Below are positions 48,340-57,339 of a stretch of 64,000 nt of DNA, piece after piece. Below the pieces are notes generated by a model. It saw only the letters and a list, made by a program, of their open reading frames with translations, did no database searches and had not been told where the DNA came from. This DNA is from an uncultured Candidatus Saccharibacteria bacterium (lineage in GTDB: Bacteria > Patescibacteriota > Saccharimonadia > Saccharimonadales > Saccharimonadaceae). Position 1 is the stretch's first letter; every line of letters starts with the position of its first letter. The stretch is from assembly GCA_948663575.1 (NCBI GenBank), contig CAPNAV010000001.1:1-64000 (forward strand), in the 5' to 3' direction. Both the position numbers and the translations under genes were made by a program.

Positions 48340-49635
48340 TTACAAGGCACCGAACGGCTCCGCCAGCCTCAAATCTGGGCGATCCTCCGCAATACGCATC
48401 AATTCGTTGTATTTGCAGATTCGCTCTGAACGCGATAGGGAACCAGTCTTGATCTGGCCAGTTCCGAGGCCAACTGCCAGATGCGCGATACTCGTATCTT
48501 CGGTCTCGCCAGAGCGGTGCGACATAACAGTGTTAAAACCAGCCGCTTTTGCCATCTTGACTGCGGCAATCGTCTCGGTCAGTGTGCCGATTTGATTTGG
48601 TTTAATCAAGATAGCATTACCAGCTTTTTCCTTAATGCCTCGCTCGAGCAGTTTTACGTTCGTCACAAACAAGTCATCACCGACAATTTGAATTTTGTCG
48701 CCTAGGCGCTCGGTTAGCATCTTCCAACCTTTCCAGTCATGCTCATCCAACCCGTCCTCAATCGAAACTACCGGATAGTTCTCAATCATCCAAGCATACC
48801 AATCTATCATGTCGCCAGACGTCTTCCAGGAGCCGTCGGTTTTGAGTTCATAATGATCATGATTCCAAAACTCCGACGCAGCTACATCTAAGCCAATCAC
48901 TATATCTTGTCCAGGCGTATAGCCAGCCGCTTCGATTGCTAACAAAATGCACTCAAGCGGTTCATTATTGCCATCGCGTACTTTTGGCCCATAACCACCC
49001 TCATCGCCCACGGTCGCGGTATATCCACGGTCTTTTAGGACGCGCTTCAGAGCGTGAAAAGTTTCCGCGCCCATACGCACCGCCTCACCAATCGAACCTG
49101 CGCCTCGCGGGATAATCATATATTCTTGCAAATCCGTGCACCAATCTGCATGCGCGCCACCGTTCATGACGTTCATCATCGGTAGGGGCAAGCACATATC
49201 TCGAGTTGTGCCAGCAATAGCCGCAATGTATTGATAAAATGGTAGATTCTGCGCTTTCGCCGCAGCCTTAGCCGTTGCAAGAGAGACCGCTAATATGGCG
49301 TTTGCACCTAATTTACTTTTGCTCTCGGTGCCATCCAGTTCGAGCATTAATTTATCAACCTGATCTTGATCAGCTGAATTTCCTACCAACAAGTCATGGA
49401 TATTGTGATTCACATTCCAAACGGCCTTCGCAACACTCTTTCCGTTGTAAAATTTCGGATCCCCATCGCGTAGCTCCAAGGCCTCGCCTTCGCCAGTTGA
49501 TGCACCGGACGGTACGATAGCTCTCGCCGCATGCCCGGACGACAAAAATACGTCGGCCTCAACCGTTGGGTTACCACGACTATCGAGTACTTGTCGTGCC
49601 TTGATATCTCTAATCACAAAATTCTCTTTCTCCAT
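48340..49635 (-). CDS. eno: Enolase
   Basis: The 431-residue glycolytic enzyme converting 2-phosphoglycerate to phosphoenolpyruvate. IKARQVLDSRGNPTVEADV, GASTGEGEALELRDGD, VGDEGGYGP, VSIEDGLDEHDWKGW, QIVGDDLFVTN, ILIKPNQIGTLTET and MSHRSGETEDTSIAHLAVG are present, so the metal and catalytic residues are intact. Minus-strand TATAAT (49648-49643) lies 7 nt from the ATG, hence leaderless. It diverges from the anchored protein gene 49706. Confidence 0.98.
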   Translation of the reverse strand: MEKENFVIRDIKARQVLDSRGNPTVEADVFLSSGHAARAIVPSGASTGEGEALELRDGDPKFYNGKSVAKAVWNVNHNIHDLLVGNSADQDQVDKLMLELDGTESKSKLGANAILAVSLATAKAAAKAQNLPFYQYIAAIAGTTRDMCLPLPMMNVMNGGAHADWCTDLQEYMIIPRGAGSIGEAVRMGAETFHALKRVLKDRGYTATVGDEGGYGPKVRDGNNEPLECILLAIEAAGYTPGQDIVIGLDVAASEFWNHDHYELKTDGSWKTSGDMIDWYAWMIENYPVVSIEDGLDEHDWKGWKMLTERLGDKIQIVGDDLFVTNVKLLERGIKEKAGNAILIKPNQIGTLTETIAAVKMAKAAGFNTVMSHRSGETEDTSIAHLAVGLGTGQIKTGSLSRSERICKYNELMRIAEDRPDLRLAEPFGAL

Positions 49636-49642
49636 ATGTTAA

Positions 49643-49648
49643 ATTATA
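49643..49648 (-). promoter_or_regulatory. -10 element of eno
   Basis: CGTGCTATAAT on the minus strand, 7 nt before ATG 49635. Confidence 0.65.
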
Positions 49649-49705
49649 GCACGATTTTATTTTGGCTTAGGCTTTTTGTGATATAATCAAAAGCAAAGGA
49701 GGGAA

Positions 49706-51037
49706 ATGGAAGATAAACCGACGATCAACCCAAATAATTCCAACATCAACAACGACAAAGCCAACAATTCGAATACAGCAAACCATGAACAAGAGCATTC
49801 CACTCAGCCCACTTCGGCTACTTCCTCATCTCAGCCTGCTATTGAAAAAGATGACGTCGTGGTGATGGGTACGGAAAATAACCAGCCAGCCGTCGTCGTT
49901 ATGAAACCTCCCAAAAAGAATAAAGCTGGTATCATTGCAGCTGTCGTCTTTATTGTCTTGTTCTTATTGGCGAGCGCTTGTCTCGCTGCGTGGTATTTCA
50001 TGGTTTATAATAGCCCTGAGAACGTTGCCTTAGATGCCGTGCGCCAATTTATCTCAGCTGAAAACATTATCACTGAGGGAAATATTCGTATTGCTGATGT
50101 TGATACTTCGGACGATCATTTTGTCGCTACGCTTAATTTCACATCACTATCTAATCACATCCCCGAGTCGGTTAATGTAGTCCTTAATTTTAGCGAGCGT
50201 GACTCAAACGATAGAGTAATTGATGATCATGAGATTGAACTTGATCTTGGCGTTGCCGTTATGGTTGATGGCGTGTTCTATGTTCAGGTCAGTAATTTAG
50301 CTGACGCTTTCGATAAAATCATCTACGCTGAGGGTGTTGACTATTCGGAATATCAAGCCATGGTTGATCTAGCCGAGGAAATTATCGAGCTAATCGATAA
50401 TGAATGGTGGCGAATTTCGTATGATGAAGTTGCCGAAGAGATTGATAGTAGCTATCTCACCAGTGCTAGCCAGCTCCAAAGGTGCATTATCGACGTAATC
50501 AATCAAGATTACTCCGCTGAATTTATTGATATATATAATAATAATCGTTTTCTAAATGTTAAGGTAAGCGACGATATTGCAGAGATTCAAGGTAATTCGC
50601 TCTATGATGTCACTATAGATTCCACTAAAATGGCGGATTTTCTCAATCGCGCCACTGAATCCTCTGCTGCTGAAGACATCCTTGCTTGCTATAATAATTT
50701 CAAAGAATCTACGGAATTCAATTCCGATGACAAGAGCCCTCTAGCGATAGCCGATATTCCAGAACTTTCTTCTGAAGACATTGATGATATTCTCCCAGAT
50801 AATTTGGTCTTAACGATGAGCATCTCTGACTTTAGCCATCGGTTGCATTCTGTAGAGGCCGAGCTTGTAAGCGATGATGCTTCGATATCTGGCAGATTAA
50901 ACTTTAGCTACGTCGATAACACTGTCTCTGCTCCCGCTAGCTACCGCTCTGTTACTGAATTATTCGATGAAATCGCAGAAATTATTAATGATTATTTTGA
51001 ACTCCCAAACGATAATCTTGAGGAAGGCATTTTCTAA
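49706..51037 (+). CDS. Single-pass membrane protein with Asn/Ser-rich cytoplasmic tail
   Basis: A 443-residue protein. Residues 1-70 are Asn/Thr/Ser/Gln-rich and disordered (INPNNSNINNDKANNSNTAN). A transmembrane helix spans about 75-98 (AGIIAAVVFIVLFLLASACL). The outer domain of 340 residues is acidic with alternating strands and helices, perhaps a lipid- or peptide-binding barrel, but no family is recognised. Promoter TGATATAAT (about 49678-49686) and AAGGAGGG are present. It is followed closely by the FtsA-like gene (12-nt gap), so a role in the divisome or envelope is conceivable. Confidence 0.7.
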   Translation: MEDKPTINPNNSNINNDKANNSNTANHEQEHSTQPTSATSSSQPAIEKDDVVVMGTENNQPAVVVMKPPKKNKAGIIAAVVFIVLFLLASACLAAWYFMVYNSPENVALDAVRQFISAENIITEGNIRIADVDTSDDHFVATLNFTSLSNHIPESVNVVLNFSERDSNDRVIDDHEIELDLGVAVMVDGVFYVQVSNLADAFDKIIYAEGVDYSEYQAMVDLAEEIIELIDNEWWRISYDEVAEEIDSSYLTSASQLQRCIIDVINQDYSAEFIDIYNNNRFLNVKVSDDIAEIQGNSLYDVTIDSTKMADFLNRATESSAAEDILACYNNFKESTEFNSDDKSPLAIADIPELSSEDIDDILPDNLVLTMSISDFSHRLHSVEAELVSDDASISGRLNFSYVDNTVSAPASYRSVTELFDEIAEIINDYFELPNDNLEEGIF

Positions 51038-51049
51038 CTGAGGTGTAGT

Positions 51050-52402
51050 ATGAGTTTTCTTGATACTCTTAAAAATACAAAACAAAAGATGATGGCTAAG
51101 CATAAGCCATCGGCGCCTGATGAGGCCAAAAAAAACGATCAAAGCGACCAAGAAGTGCCGCGTCTTCGTAGCGCTAATGATGTTGTTCTTGCTCTTGACA
51201 TAGGAACAGAATATGTTAAGGCTATCATTGCTCGTCAAGGTGAAGATCGCACTCTTGATATCATTGGTATTGGTCGCGCCCATCAAGATGCAAGCAATAT
51301 GTATGCTGGCGCCATTGCCGACATTCCTGGAGTTGCTAGTGTCTGTGAACGCGCCCTCGGTCAAGCCGAAAAAACCGCCGGTGTCACTTGCAAAACTGCC
51401 GTTGTAGGTATCGCAGGGGAACTTATTAAAGGCAATACTAGTACTGTGCGCTATCGTCGTAAAAACGGCAATAAACCTCTCACTGAGCAAGAGATGGCGT
51501 TAATTATTCAACGTGTTCAGGAACGCGCCGGCGAAAAAGCTCGCAAAGAAATCGCTGATGAAACCAATAATCCCGATGTCGAAGTTCGTTTGATTAACTC
51601 TGCTATTGTTAGTATTACGATTGATGGTTATAAAATTTCTAATCCAATCGGGTTTAAGGGTACGGACGTAGTCTTGCAGTTTTATACCGCTTTCGCACCA
51701 CTTGTTCATATTTCTGCCATCGAGAAAGTCTGTGCCGAGCTGAGCCTTGATCTGCTGGCGGTCGCCGTAGAACCATTTGCGGTCTGTCGCGCTTGTCTGG
51801 GTGATGAGCTTGATAGTGGCTTCTCTGGCATTGTTATGGATATTGGTGGTGGCACGACCGATATTGCTGTAGTTGACGACGGTGGCGTCGAGGGGACGAA
51901 GATGTTTGGCATCGGTGGGCGCAGCTTTACTCATCAGATTGCCGAGGCTCTCAATGTTGATTTTGATACCGCCGAGAAATACAAACTCGCTATTAATAAC
52001 CCAACCAAAATCCCTGCCGATATGCGCGATGCAATGATGTTGGCTGTGCAGCGCAACTTGGCTGTATGGCTGTCGGGCGTGCAGATTACATTGGAAGATT
52101 TTAAGCTTACCGAGTTATTGCCCAATAAGATCTTACTTTGTGGTGGCGGAGCTGGTCTCGGTGAATTGCAGGAAGTCTTAGCTACAACCGATTGGTTCAA
52201 GGAGTTGCCATTTGCTAGGCGTCCTGTGATTCATCTAGTTGAATCTGCTGATATTCCCGGCATTAAGAATACTACTAATGTTACGCTCGACCATTCTTAT
52301 ATTACAGCCCTAGGTCTGCTACGCGTTGCTCTAGATACACTAGTTGGCGCACCCAACGAAGGTGGTATTCGCGGCAAATTTGCCAAGCTCCTGCAAAACT
52401 AG
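51050..52402 (+). CDS. ftsA: FtsA-like cell division ATPase
   Basis: A 450-residue actin-fold ATPase. VVLALDIGTEYVKAIIARQG is phosphate loop 1, MDIGGGTTDIAVVDDGGVEG is phosphate loop 2, and LLCGGGAGLGELQEVL is the adenosine motif. Residues 100-200 are the SHS2/1C insert (AVVGIAGELIKGNTSTVRYR ... EVRLINSAIVSITIDGYKI). FtsA anchors FtsZ to the membrane. The N-terminal 40 residues are basic, and a C-terminal amphipathic helix (IRGKFAKLLQ) may contact the membrane. PilM is an alternative, but the length and SHS2 insert favour FtsA. No ftsZ is in the window. Confidence 0.8.
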   Translation: MSFLDTLKNTKQKMMAKHKPSAPDEAKKNDQSDQEVPRLRSANDVVLALDIGTEYVKAIIARQGEDRTLDIIGIGRAHQDASNMYAGAIADIPGVASVCERALGQAEKTAGVTCKTAVVGIAGELIKGNTSTVRYRRKNGNKPLTEQEMALIIQRVQERAGEKARKEIADETNNPDVEVRLINSAIVSITIDGYKISNPIGFKGTDVVLQFYTAFAPLVHISAIEKVCAELSLDLLAVAVEPFAVCRACLGDELDSGFSGIVMDIGGGTTDIAVVDDGGVEGTKMFGIGGRSFTHQIAEALNVDFDTAEKYKLAINNPTKIPADMRDAMMLAVQRNLAVWLSGVQITLEDFKLTELLPNKILLCGGGAGLGELQEVLATTDWFKELPFARRPVIHLVESADIPGIKNTTNVTLDHSYITALGLLRVALDTLVGAPNEGGIRGKFAKLLQN

Positions 52403-52681
52403 AATTTTCGTAGCAAGACAAACTCCCGAGGCGTGCCTCGGGAGCTGTGTGGGAAAGATGGGGTTAGCAAGTCGATAGTACTGCCTAAAATCCAACGCAG
52501 ATTCATGGACTACCTCTAGTAGTGCCTTGGTTGGCGATACCAAACGACATTTGGTATTTTTAATACTTTGACGTCAACCAATACTCTTGGATAATTTCTA
52601 GTACTCTCGTCACGTCAGTGTTAATTAGTAATTTTAGCCGACGTCTAGAGCTCCCAGTCTGCTAATACTAATTACTATGCT
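52403..52681. other. Intergenic region after the FtsA-like gene
   Basis: Contains the palindrome CTCCCGAGGC-gt-GCCTCGGGAG (52423-52444), the terminator at 52536-52562 and otherwise no gene. GGTTGGCG / GTCAACC around the terminator make a second nested stem. Confidence 0.5.
52536..52562 (+). terminator. Terminator after the FtsA-like gene
   Basis: GATACCAAA-cgaca-TTTGGTATT with TTTAAT. Confidence 0.85.
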
Positions 52682-53137
52682 TCATATCTCCGGCTGTCCA
52701 TTGATCAACTGTAGTGTAATAGAAATATCCATCCTGGCAAGCTGACAAGGATTGATTAGCTCTTGAATATCAATGTTTTCATCACGCTCGCGAGCAATTA
52801 CAGTATTAACTGTTTCCATTAATTCTAGAATCGCCTTTCGCCGATCGCTTTGATTTTCAAATAGATATTTCGTAACAAACGAGTCGTCATTAATTGTATC
52901 TACTAGTCGCTCTATCACTAGGCCCAGAAGATAATGTTTTACGTAGTCTCGCCGCAATTTTAAACGTTCATCGTTGTGGCAGCAGCGCGTATCTTGTAAT
53001 TTCCAGTTCTTATCGCTGCTGAGAGCTGCGCCCATCAAACGCTCTTGTGTGTGGATATCACAAAATGTCATCAAATCGAAATCGCTTAACCACTTGTCGA
53101 AGGTCTGATTAGAGAAACTTTGTATGATACAATTTAG
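52682..53137 (-). pseudogene. In-frame continuation of the 53977 gene after a TGA
   Basis: Directly after the TGA at 53140-53138 the same frame runs on for 151 codons (LNCIIQSFSNQTFDKWLSDF ... ) to 52682. Its own first ATG (53074) has no ribosome binding site. The composition is protein-like (helical, acidic: SDRRKAILELMETVNTVIAR). It is either the rest of a gene broken by a nonsense mutation or a readthrough extension. See finding. Confidence 0.5.
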
Positions 53138-53977
53138 TCACTGATAATCCTCCTCTCTGAGGCGCATACAATCTTCGTTATTGAGGGTGGTGATAATGAA
53201 CATAAAAGCAATATTGAGACATCCGTCAGTCGCAAAATGTCCATGCACGCCGTACCGCAGCAGCTCATGCATTATAAAGTCATCACTTCGAAAACTATCA
53301 GATTCCGCAAGAGCCTGAGTGGCGCTGGTATAAAATTGACTAAGCTCATGTTGACCTGCTGATGCAATCAAATAACGTAAATTGATCCTGTCGTTTTGTC
53401 GAATATCATCTGTGATCAGCCAGCGCAGTCGCTCGGTATCATCAAAGTAAATCCGGTCAAACCCGTCAATTTCGAAGTAGCGACGTTTTTTATGATAGCG
53501 TTTTTGCTCCATCTCTGAAAGTTTATCAAACTCTTCCTGTGTCACTTTTCTCCCTAAATTATCAGTTAGTGCGTATAGCGGCCACGGCTGATGAGTTTTC
53601 CCAGGTAACATTCGGCCCAGATGATCTGATATTATTTCTCCATTCTCATTCAACTCCCTCCCCGAGTCATCCAAAAATCTCGTATCAAACAACATTCCTC
53701 TCAGCGCATTTCTGGGCAGACCATAACTATTAATGACCAGTTGCGCATCCTTTTTCATTTGCTGACGCAGCGTATCTTGATAAATTAACAGTTGGCTTAC
53801 TGCCCATGACTCACGCTCTCGCTTAGTGCTTTCGCCGTCAAGCGGACAAGGCATTCCAGCAATTTGCATACCGCCCAATATCCCCTCCAGAAACAGGCGG
53901 CGAGCTTCTACTCCGGCGACCGTTGTGTTCTCGCTTTTTAGTCGCTCCAGTTCAAAAAACATCTTCATCAAATCCAT
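53138..53977 (-). CDS. Unknown protein, ends at an in-frame TGA
   Basis: A 279-residue soluble protein. AAGGAGGAG precedes ATG 53977. It is mostly helical (MDLMKMFFELERLKSENTTV ... VSQLLIYQDTLRQQMKKDAQ) with a central alpha/beta part (YALTDNLGRKVTQEEFDKLS). It has no signal peptide and no known family. The frame continues beyond TGA; the sum would be about 431 residues. Its promoter is at 54116-54144. Confidence 0.6.
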   Translation of the reverse strand: MDLMKMFFELERLKSENTTVAGVEARRLFLEGILGGMQIAGMPCPLDGESTKRERESWAVSQLLIYQDTLRQQMKKDAQLVINSYGLPRNALRGMLFDTRFLDDSGRELNENGEIISDHLGRMLPGKTHQPWPLYALTDNLGRKVTQEEFDKLSEMEQKRYHKKRRYFEIDGFDRIYFDDTERLRWLITDDIRQNDRINLRYLIASAGQHELSQFYTSATQALAESDSFRSDDFIMHELLRYGVHGHFATDGCLNIAFMFIITTLNNEDCMRLREEDYQ

Positions 53978-54115
53978 CTTCGCTCCTCCTTTTACGATCG
54001 TAGTTATATCCGTCTTTTACCTAGAAAACAGATATTTTCTACGATCCTATAGAGTTCAACCGACAAAAATAAGCCCCATCTCACAAGGTGCCTAAACCAC
54101 AATGGTTACTTCAAA

Positions 54116-54144
54116 ATTCTAGCATGCTTCACCAAAAAAGTCAA
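54116..54144 (-). promoter_or_regulatory. Promoter of the 53977 gene
   Basis: Minus-strand TTGACT, 17 bp, TAGAAT. Confidence 0.65.
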
Positions 54145-54183
54145 AAACAGATCCGCCTCGTTATAAAGCCTTAAACATCTATG

Positions 54184-54867
54184 CTAGACTCTCTCTACTT
54201 CCATAAACTCCCCCTCTTTAAGTTTATCCAGCTCATATTTCCCAAATATAATACGTTTCAACTTTACAACGGTATAACCTAACGCCCCGAAGGTGCGCCG
54301 AATCTGTCGATTACGCCCCTCGCTCATGGTTACGCGCCATTTTATGCGAGTTTCGTCCAGCCTTTCCAGTCCCAGTTTCGAAACTCCGTCGCCAATCTCT
54401 ATACCGAAATCACTGATTTCTTGTTGATGTAATGGTTCTAGTGCATGATCCAGTTCAACGATATAAACCTTGATTTTGGCAAAACTCGGATGCGTCATCT
54501 TGAACGCGAAATCTCCGTCATTCGTCAGCAAAATCAAACCTGAGGAATCCCTATCTAGGCGTCCAACAGTTTTTAAATTTTGATATTTTTCGGGCAAGAG
54601 CTCATAGATTGTTGGAAAATCACCTTGTCGTTTGCGCGAACAAACATAGCCAGCTGGCTTATTTAAGCCCAAGTAGAGATAGCCCACAGAATAGGGGATT
54701 ATACTTCCATTGTAGCACACCTTGTCATTTTTGTCAATACGTGCACCTAGAACCGCTGGTTTTTGATTTACTAAAACCTTCCCAGCTGCAATCGCGTCGT
54801 CCGCTTGGCGTCGCGAAAGTCCGAGCCTCTCCGCCAAGAACTTATTGAGACGAATTTTCTCTTCCAT
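54184..54867 (-). CDS. rluB: RsuA/RluB-family pseudouridine synthase
   Basis: A 227-residue RNA modification enzyme. S4 RNA-binding domain MEEKIRLNKFLAERLGLSRR and ADDAIAAGKVLVNQ; catalytic domain LGLNKPAGYVCSRKRQGDFPTIYELLP, TVGRLDRDSSGLILLTNDGD (catalytic Asp in GRLDRDSSG) and GRNRQIRRTFGALGYTVVKL. It isomerises uridine in rRNA; RluB-like position assignment is by family only. Leaderless: minus-strand TATAAT (54880-54875) lies 7 nt before ATG. Inside the gene lies an excellent promoter (54709-54737). Confidence 0.93.
   Translation of the reverse strand: MEEKIRLNKFLAERLGLSRRQADDAIAAGKVLVNQKPAVLGARIDKNDKVCYNGSIIPYSVGYLYLGLNKPAGYVCSRKRQGDFPTIYELLPEKYQNLKTVGRLDRDSSGLILLTNDGDFAFKMTHPSFAKIKVYIVELDHALEPLHQQEISDFGIEIGDGVSKLGLERLDETRIKWRVTMSEGRNRQIRRTFGALGYTVVKLKRIIFGKYELDKLKEGEFMEVERV
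54709..54737 (-). promoter_or_regulatory. Near-perfect promoter inside the pseudouridine synthase gene
   Basis: TTGACA, 17 bp, TACAAT with TGTGC extension, oriented with the gene and encoding DKNDKVCYNG. No obvious start codon lies in frame just downstream. Confidence 0.55.
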
Positions 54868-54874
54868 ATCTATA

Positions 54875-54880
54875 ATTATA
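54875..54880 (-). promoter_or_regulatory. -10 element of the pseudouridine synthase gene
   Basis: CGTGCTATAAT, 7 nt before ATG 54867. Confidence 0.65.
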
Positions 54881-54903
54881 GCACGTTCAGAGATGTTCTC
54901 GGT

Positions 54904-55584
54904 CTACTGAACCGGCAGAATTTGATTCTGTGCTGGCTGAGGTGCTTGATTTGCTGGCAGAGCCACCTGATTCACTGGCGCTTGCACTTGCACTCCCTGT
55001 ACTCCTGAGGCCGTCAGTGCTGACGGTGCTTGATTCTGTAACGGCGCAGTCTGCACGCCTTGCACTCCTGCGGATGTTAGAGGCGCCTGTGCCTGTTGCA
55101 GCTGCATGCTCGGCACTCCCGGTATTGCCTGTGCTGCTGGCATCGCTTGCATTTGTGGTGCACTTTGGGCTTGCATGCCGGCTGTTGCTGATGTATTAAT
55201 TACGCCATTTTGACCACGATCGCCCAGTACTTCATGTACAACATTCACCACGTCCTCAATTCCTACTTGTGATTTAACTAAATATCGATCTGCTCCCAAG
55301 CTTTCTCCGCGCACGCGCTGATCCTCACTAGATAGAGCCGTCATCATGATTACCTTAATATCTTTAGTCTCTGGTGTTGACCTTAAAATGTCCAGCATAT
55401 CAAAACCAGTAATCTTTGGCATCATTACATCAGAAACAATCAAATCTGGTCGCTCGCGCACCGCCACTGCCAGAGCCTCCTCCCCGTCGTGCGCCGTCAC
55501 GATTGCATAACCCTCGGCCGTCAGCCGAATACTATAGATCTCGCGAAGACTATCGTCGTCTTCGACTAGCATGATTTTACTCAT
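54904..55584 (-). CDS. Response regulator with Gln/Ala/Pro-rich tail, no DNA-binding domain
   Basis: A 226-residue protein. Residues 1-120 form a CheY-like receiver: acidic pair EDDDSLREI, phosphoacceptor VSDVMMPKITG, Thr in MMTALS and Lys in RYLVKSQ. The remaining 100 residues are a low-complexity Gln/Ala/Pro/Val tail (GVQGVQ, QAPLTSAG). No helix-turn-helix is present, so output must be via protein contact. ATG overlaps the kinase TGA by 4 nt (ATGA), so the pair is translationally coupled. Confidence 0.92.
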   Translation of the reverse strand: MSKIMLVEDDDSLREIYSIRLTAEGYAIVTAHDGEEALAVAVRERPDLIVSDVMMPKITGFDMLDILRSTPETKDIKVIMMTALSSEDQRVRGESLGADRYLVKSQVGIEDVVNVVHEVLGDRGQNGVINTSATAGMQAQSAPQMQAMPAAQAIPGVPSMQLQQAQAPLTSAGVQGVQTAPLQNQAPSALTASGVQGVQVQAPVNQVALPANQAPQPAQNQILPVQ

Positions 55585-57290
55585 GATACCTCCTTGGTTG
55601 AAATATTTGGATTTTGCGCTGGTTGGCTCATGGCTATATTACTAGCCGGCTGTATACTTTGAGTCGCTTGGCTTGATTGAGCCTGAGCTGACGTTGCTAA
55701 GCTGGTCGCATTCTGTGCAACTGGCTGTGGCGCATTTTGAATCGCTGAACTCGTTACAGATTGACTCGCCGTGCCAACTATACTTCCATTCTGCTTTGTC
55801 TGAACATTAGCTGTCGGATTGTTTTGCCCCGCCAGATTAGCCGCGACCGGTATGTTTGGCATCGATTGAATATTTATAATTGGCGCACTCTGAGTTCCCA
55901 GTGTTGGCGCGCTTTGAGTGTTCTGGTGCATCGTAATTGTAGGTGTATTTGGCGCCGTCGACGTTGCTTGCACTGCCGATGACTGTACTGGAGCGCTCTG
56001 TACTGCGGCATTCTGCTGCGTCTGCACCCCGGCTACTGGGCTGCCTCCAGGTAAAGGTGCTCCATTAGGCAAGACATTCTTAGGCGCCGAGAAATTGCGA
56101 ATCATCTGCTCGTTATTTTGCGCAATTCGCATCTTTTCGTATTCTGATTCGGAAAGCCTCGGCAGGGAAACAAAGAAGGTTGAACCGTCCCCAAAAGCAC
56201 TTTCCACCCATACTCGCCCACCTAGCGCCTCAACACGCTGCTTCACGAGGTATAGTCCTAGTCCCGTGCCACCAATCTGTCGTGTCTGAGAGTTATCTAC
56301 GCGATAAAACTTTTGGAAAATATGCCCCGTATCTTCACTAGAAATGCCAATTCCTGTATCTGTAACGTTAATCAGAACCTTATCGCCGTCGCCTCGACAA
56401 TTCACCCAAATTTCTCCTCCTTCCGGCGTGTATTTAATCGCGTTGCCAATCAAATTATCCAGCACTTCGCGCAAGAAATCTAAATCCGTGGCCATATAAA
56501 CTTTCGGATCAATATGCTTTTTATCAAGCACGACCGGATTTACCGTGCCAAAACTAAAACGCAACTTCTTTTCTTGCATTGCATCAAGATGTTCAGAAGT
56601 GATTTTCTGAACAACTTCTACCGCATCCACCGGCACCAAGCGCGGTTTAATTCTATTATCGTCAAGCTTAGTTACATCTAGCAAATCTTTGAAAAGATGT
56701 CCTAAATGCTGACTAGCTGTATGTGCCGCCTCAAGATACTGTTTTGCTCTAACATCAATCGTAGCGGTTTGAGGATTAAGAGCTAAACCCAAGTACCCCT
56801 CAATAGAGGCTACTGGCGTTCGCATCTCATGACTAGCCGTAGAAATGAACTCCGCCTGCTCATTCTCTTCCGCTAGTTCCTTGGTGATATCGCGGAAAGT
56901 GATAATTTTAAAGTCATGTTGCCCGCCAGTCGGAATGCAAGACAAGGCCACGGCAATTTTATGCTCAGTTTGTGCTGACACCAACAAATACTCGCGTGTA
57001 GTCATCGCCTGATTAGTCATCAAAGCCGTATAAACATCACTTTGAGTAATCTCAATCGGCGTACCCTCTGAACTCTCGAGATGCATTACCAATTGATAAT
57101 CCAGCCCCGTAATATTATCAGGTCCATTATAGCCGGCCATGGCTGCGGCAGCGGGATTTGCAAATTGAATCATCCCGCTCTCATCCACCAGCATTACTCC
57201 CTCAGTAATAAAATCCAACGCCCGTTGCGCTAAAGCCGCTGAGTCGGCTGCTACATATTTATCCGATCGCTTCTTTTTAAATAAACTCAT
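55581..57290 (-). CDS. PAS sensor histidine kinase with Gln/Ala/Pro-rich tail
   Basis: About 570 residues. Residues 15-125 form a PAS domain (ALDFITEGVMLVDESGMIQFA). HisKA has STASHEMRTPVASIEGYL (phosphohistidine); the ATPase domain has DNLIGNAIKYTPEGGEI (N box), DTGIGISSEDTGHIFQKFYR (G1/F) and GTGLGLYLVKQRVEALGG (G2). The last 170 residues are Gln/Ser/Thr/Ala/Pro-rich and disordered. There is no membrane segment, so it senses an internal signal. I chose ATG 57290 because TAAAAT lies 7 nt upstream (leaderless). Confidence 0.93.
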   Translation of the reverse strand: MSLFKKKRSDKYVAADSAALAQRALDFITEGVMLVDESGMIQFANPAAAAMAGYNGPDNITGLDYQLVMHLESSEGTPIEITQSDVYTALMTNQAMTTREYLLVSAQTEHKIAVALSCIPTGGQHDFKIITFRDITKELAEENEQAEFISTASHEMRTPVASIEGYLGLALNPQTATIDVRAKQYLEAAHTASQHLGHLFKDLLDVTKLDDNRIKPRLVPVDAVEVVQKITSEHLDAMQEKKLRFSFGTVNPVVLDKKHIDPKVYMATDLDFLREVLDNLIGNAIKYTPEGGEIWVNCRGDGDKVLINVTDTGIGISSEDTGHIFQKFYRVDNSQTRQIGGTGLGLYLVKQRVEALGGRVWVESAFGDGSTFFVSLPRLSESEYEKMRIAQNNEQMIRNFSAPKNVLPNGAPLPGGSPVAGVQTQQNAAVQSAPVQSSAVQATSTAPNTPTITMHQNTQSAPTLGTQSAPIINIQSMPNIPVAANLAGQNNPTANVQTKQNGSIVGTASQSVTSSAIQNAPQPVAQNATSLATSAQAQSSQATQSIQPASNIAMSQPAQNPNISTKEVS

Positions 57291-57297
57291 TAGCAAC

Positions 57298-57331
57298 ATT
57301 TTAACACAAGCATGAAAAAATGTGCTATATT
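57298..57331. promoter_or_regulatory. Divergent overlapping promoters of the kinase and the 57340 gene
   Basis: Minus TGTGTTAAAAT (57303-57298) and plus TGTGCTATATT (57326-57331) lie back to back, each 7-8 nt from its ATG. Confidence 0.6.
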
Positions 57332-57339
57332 TGATGTAT

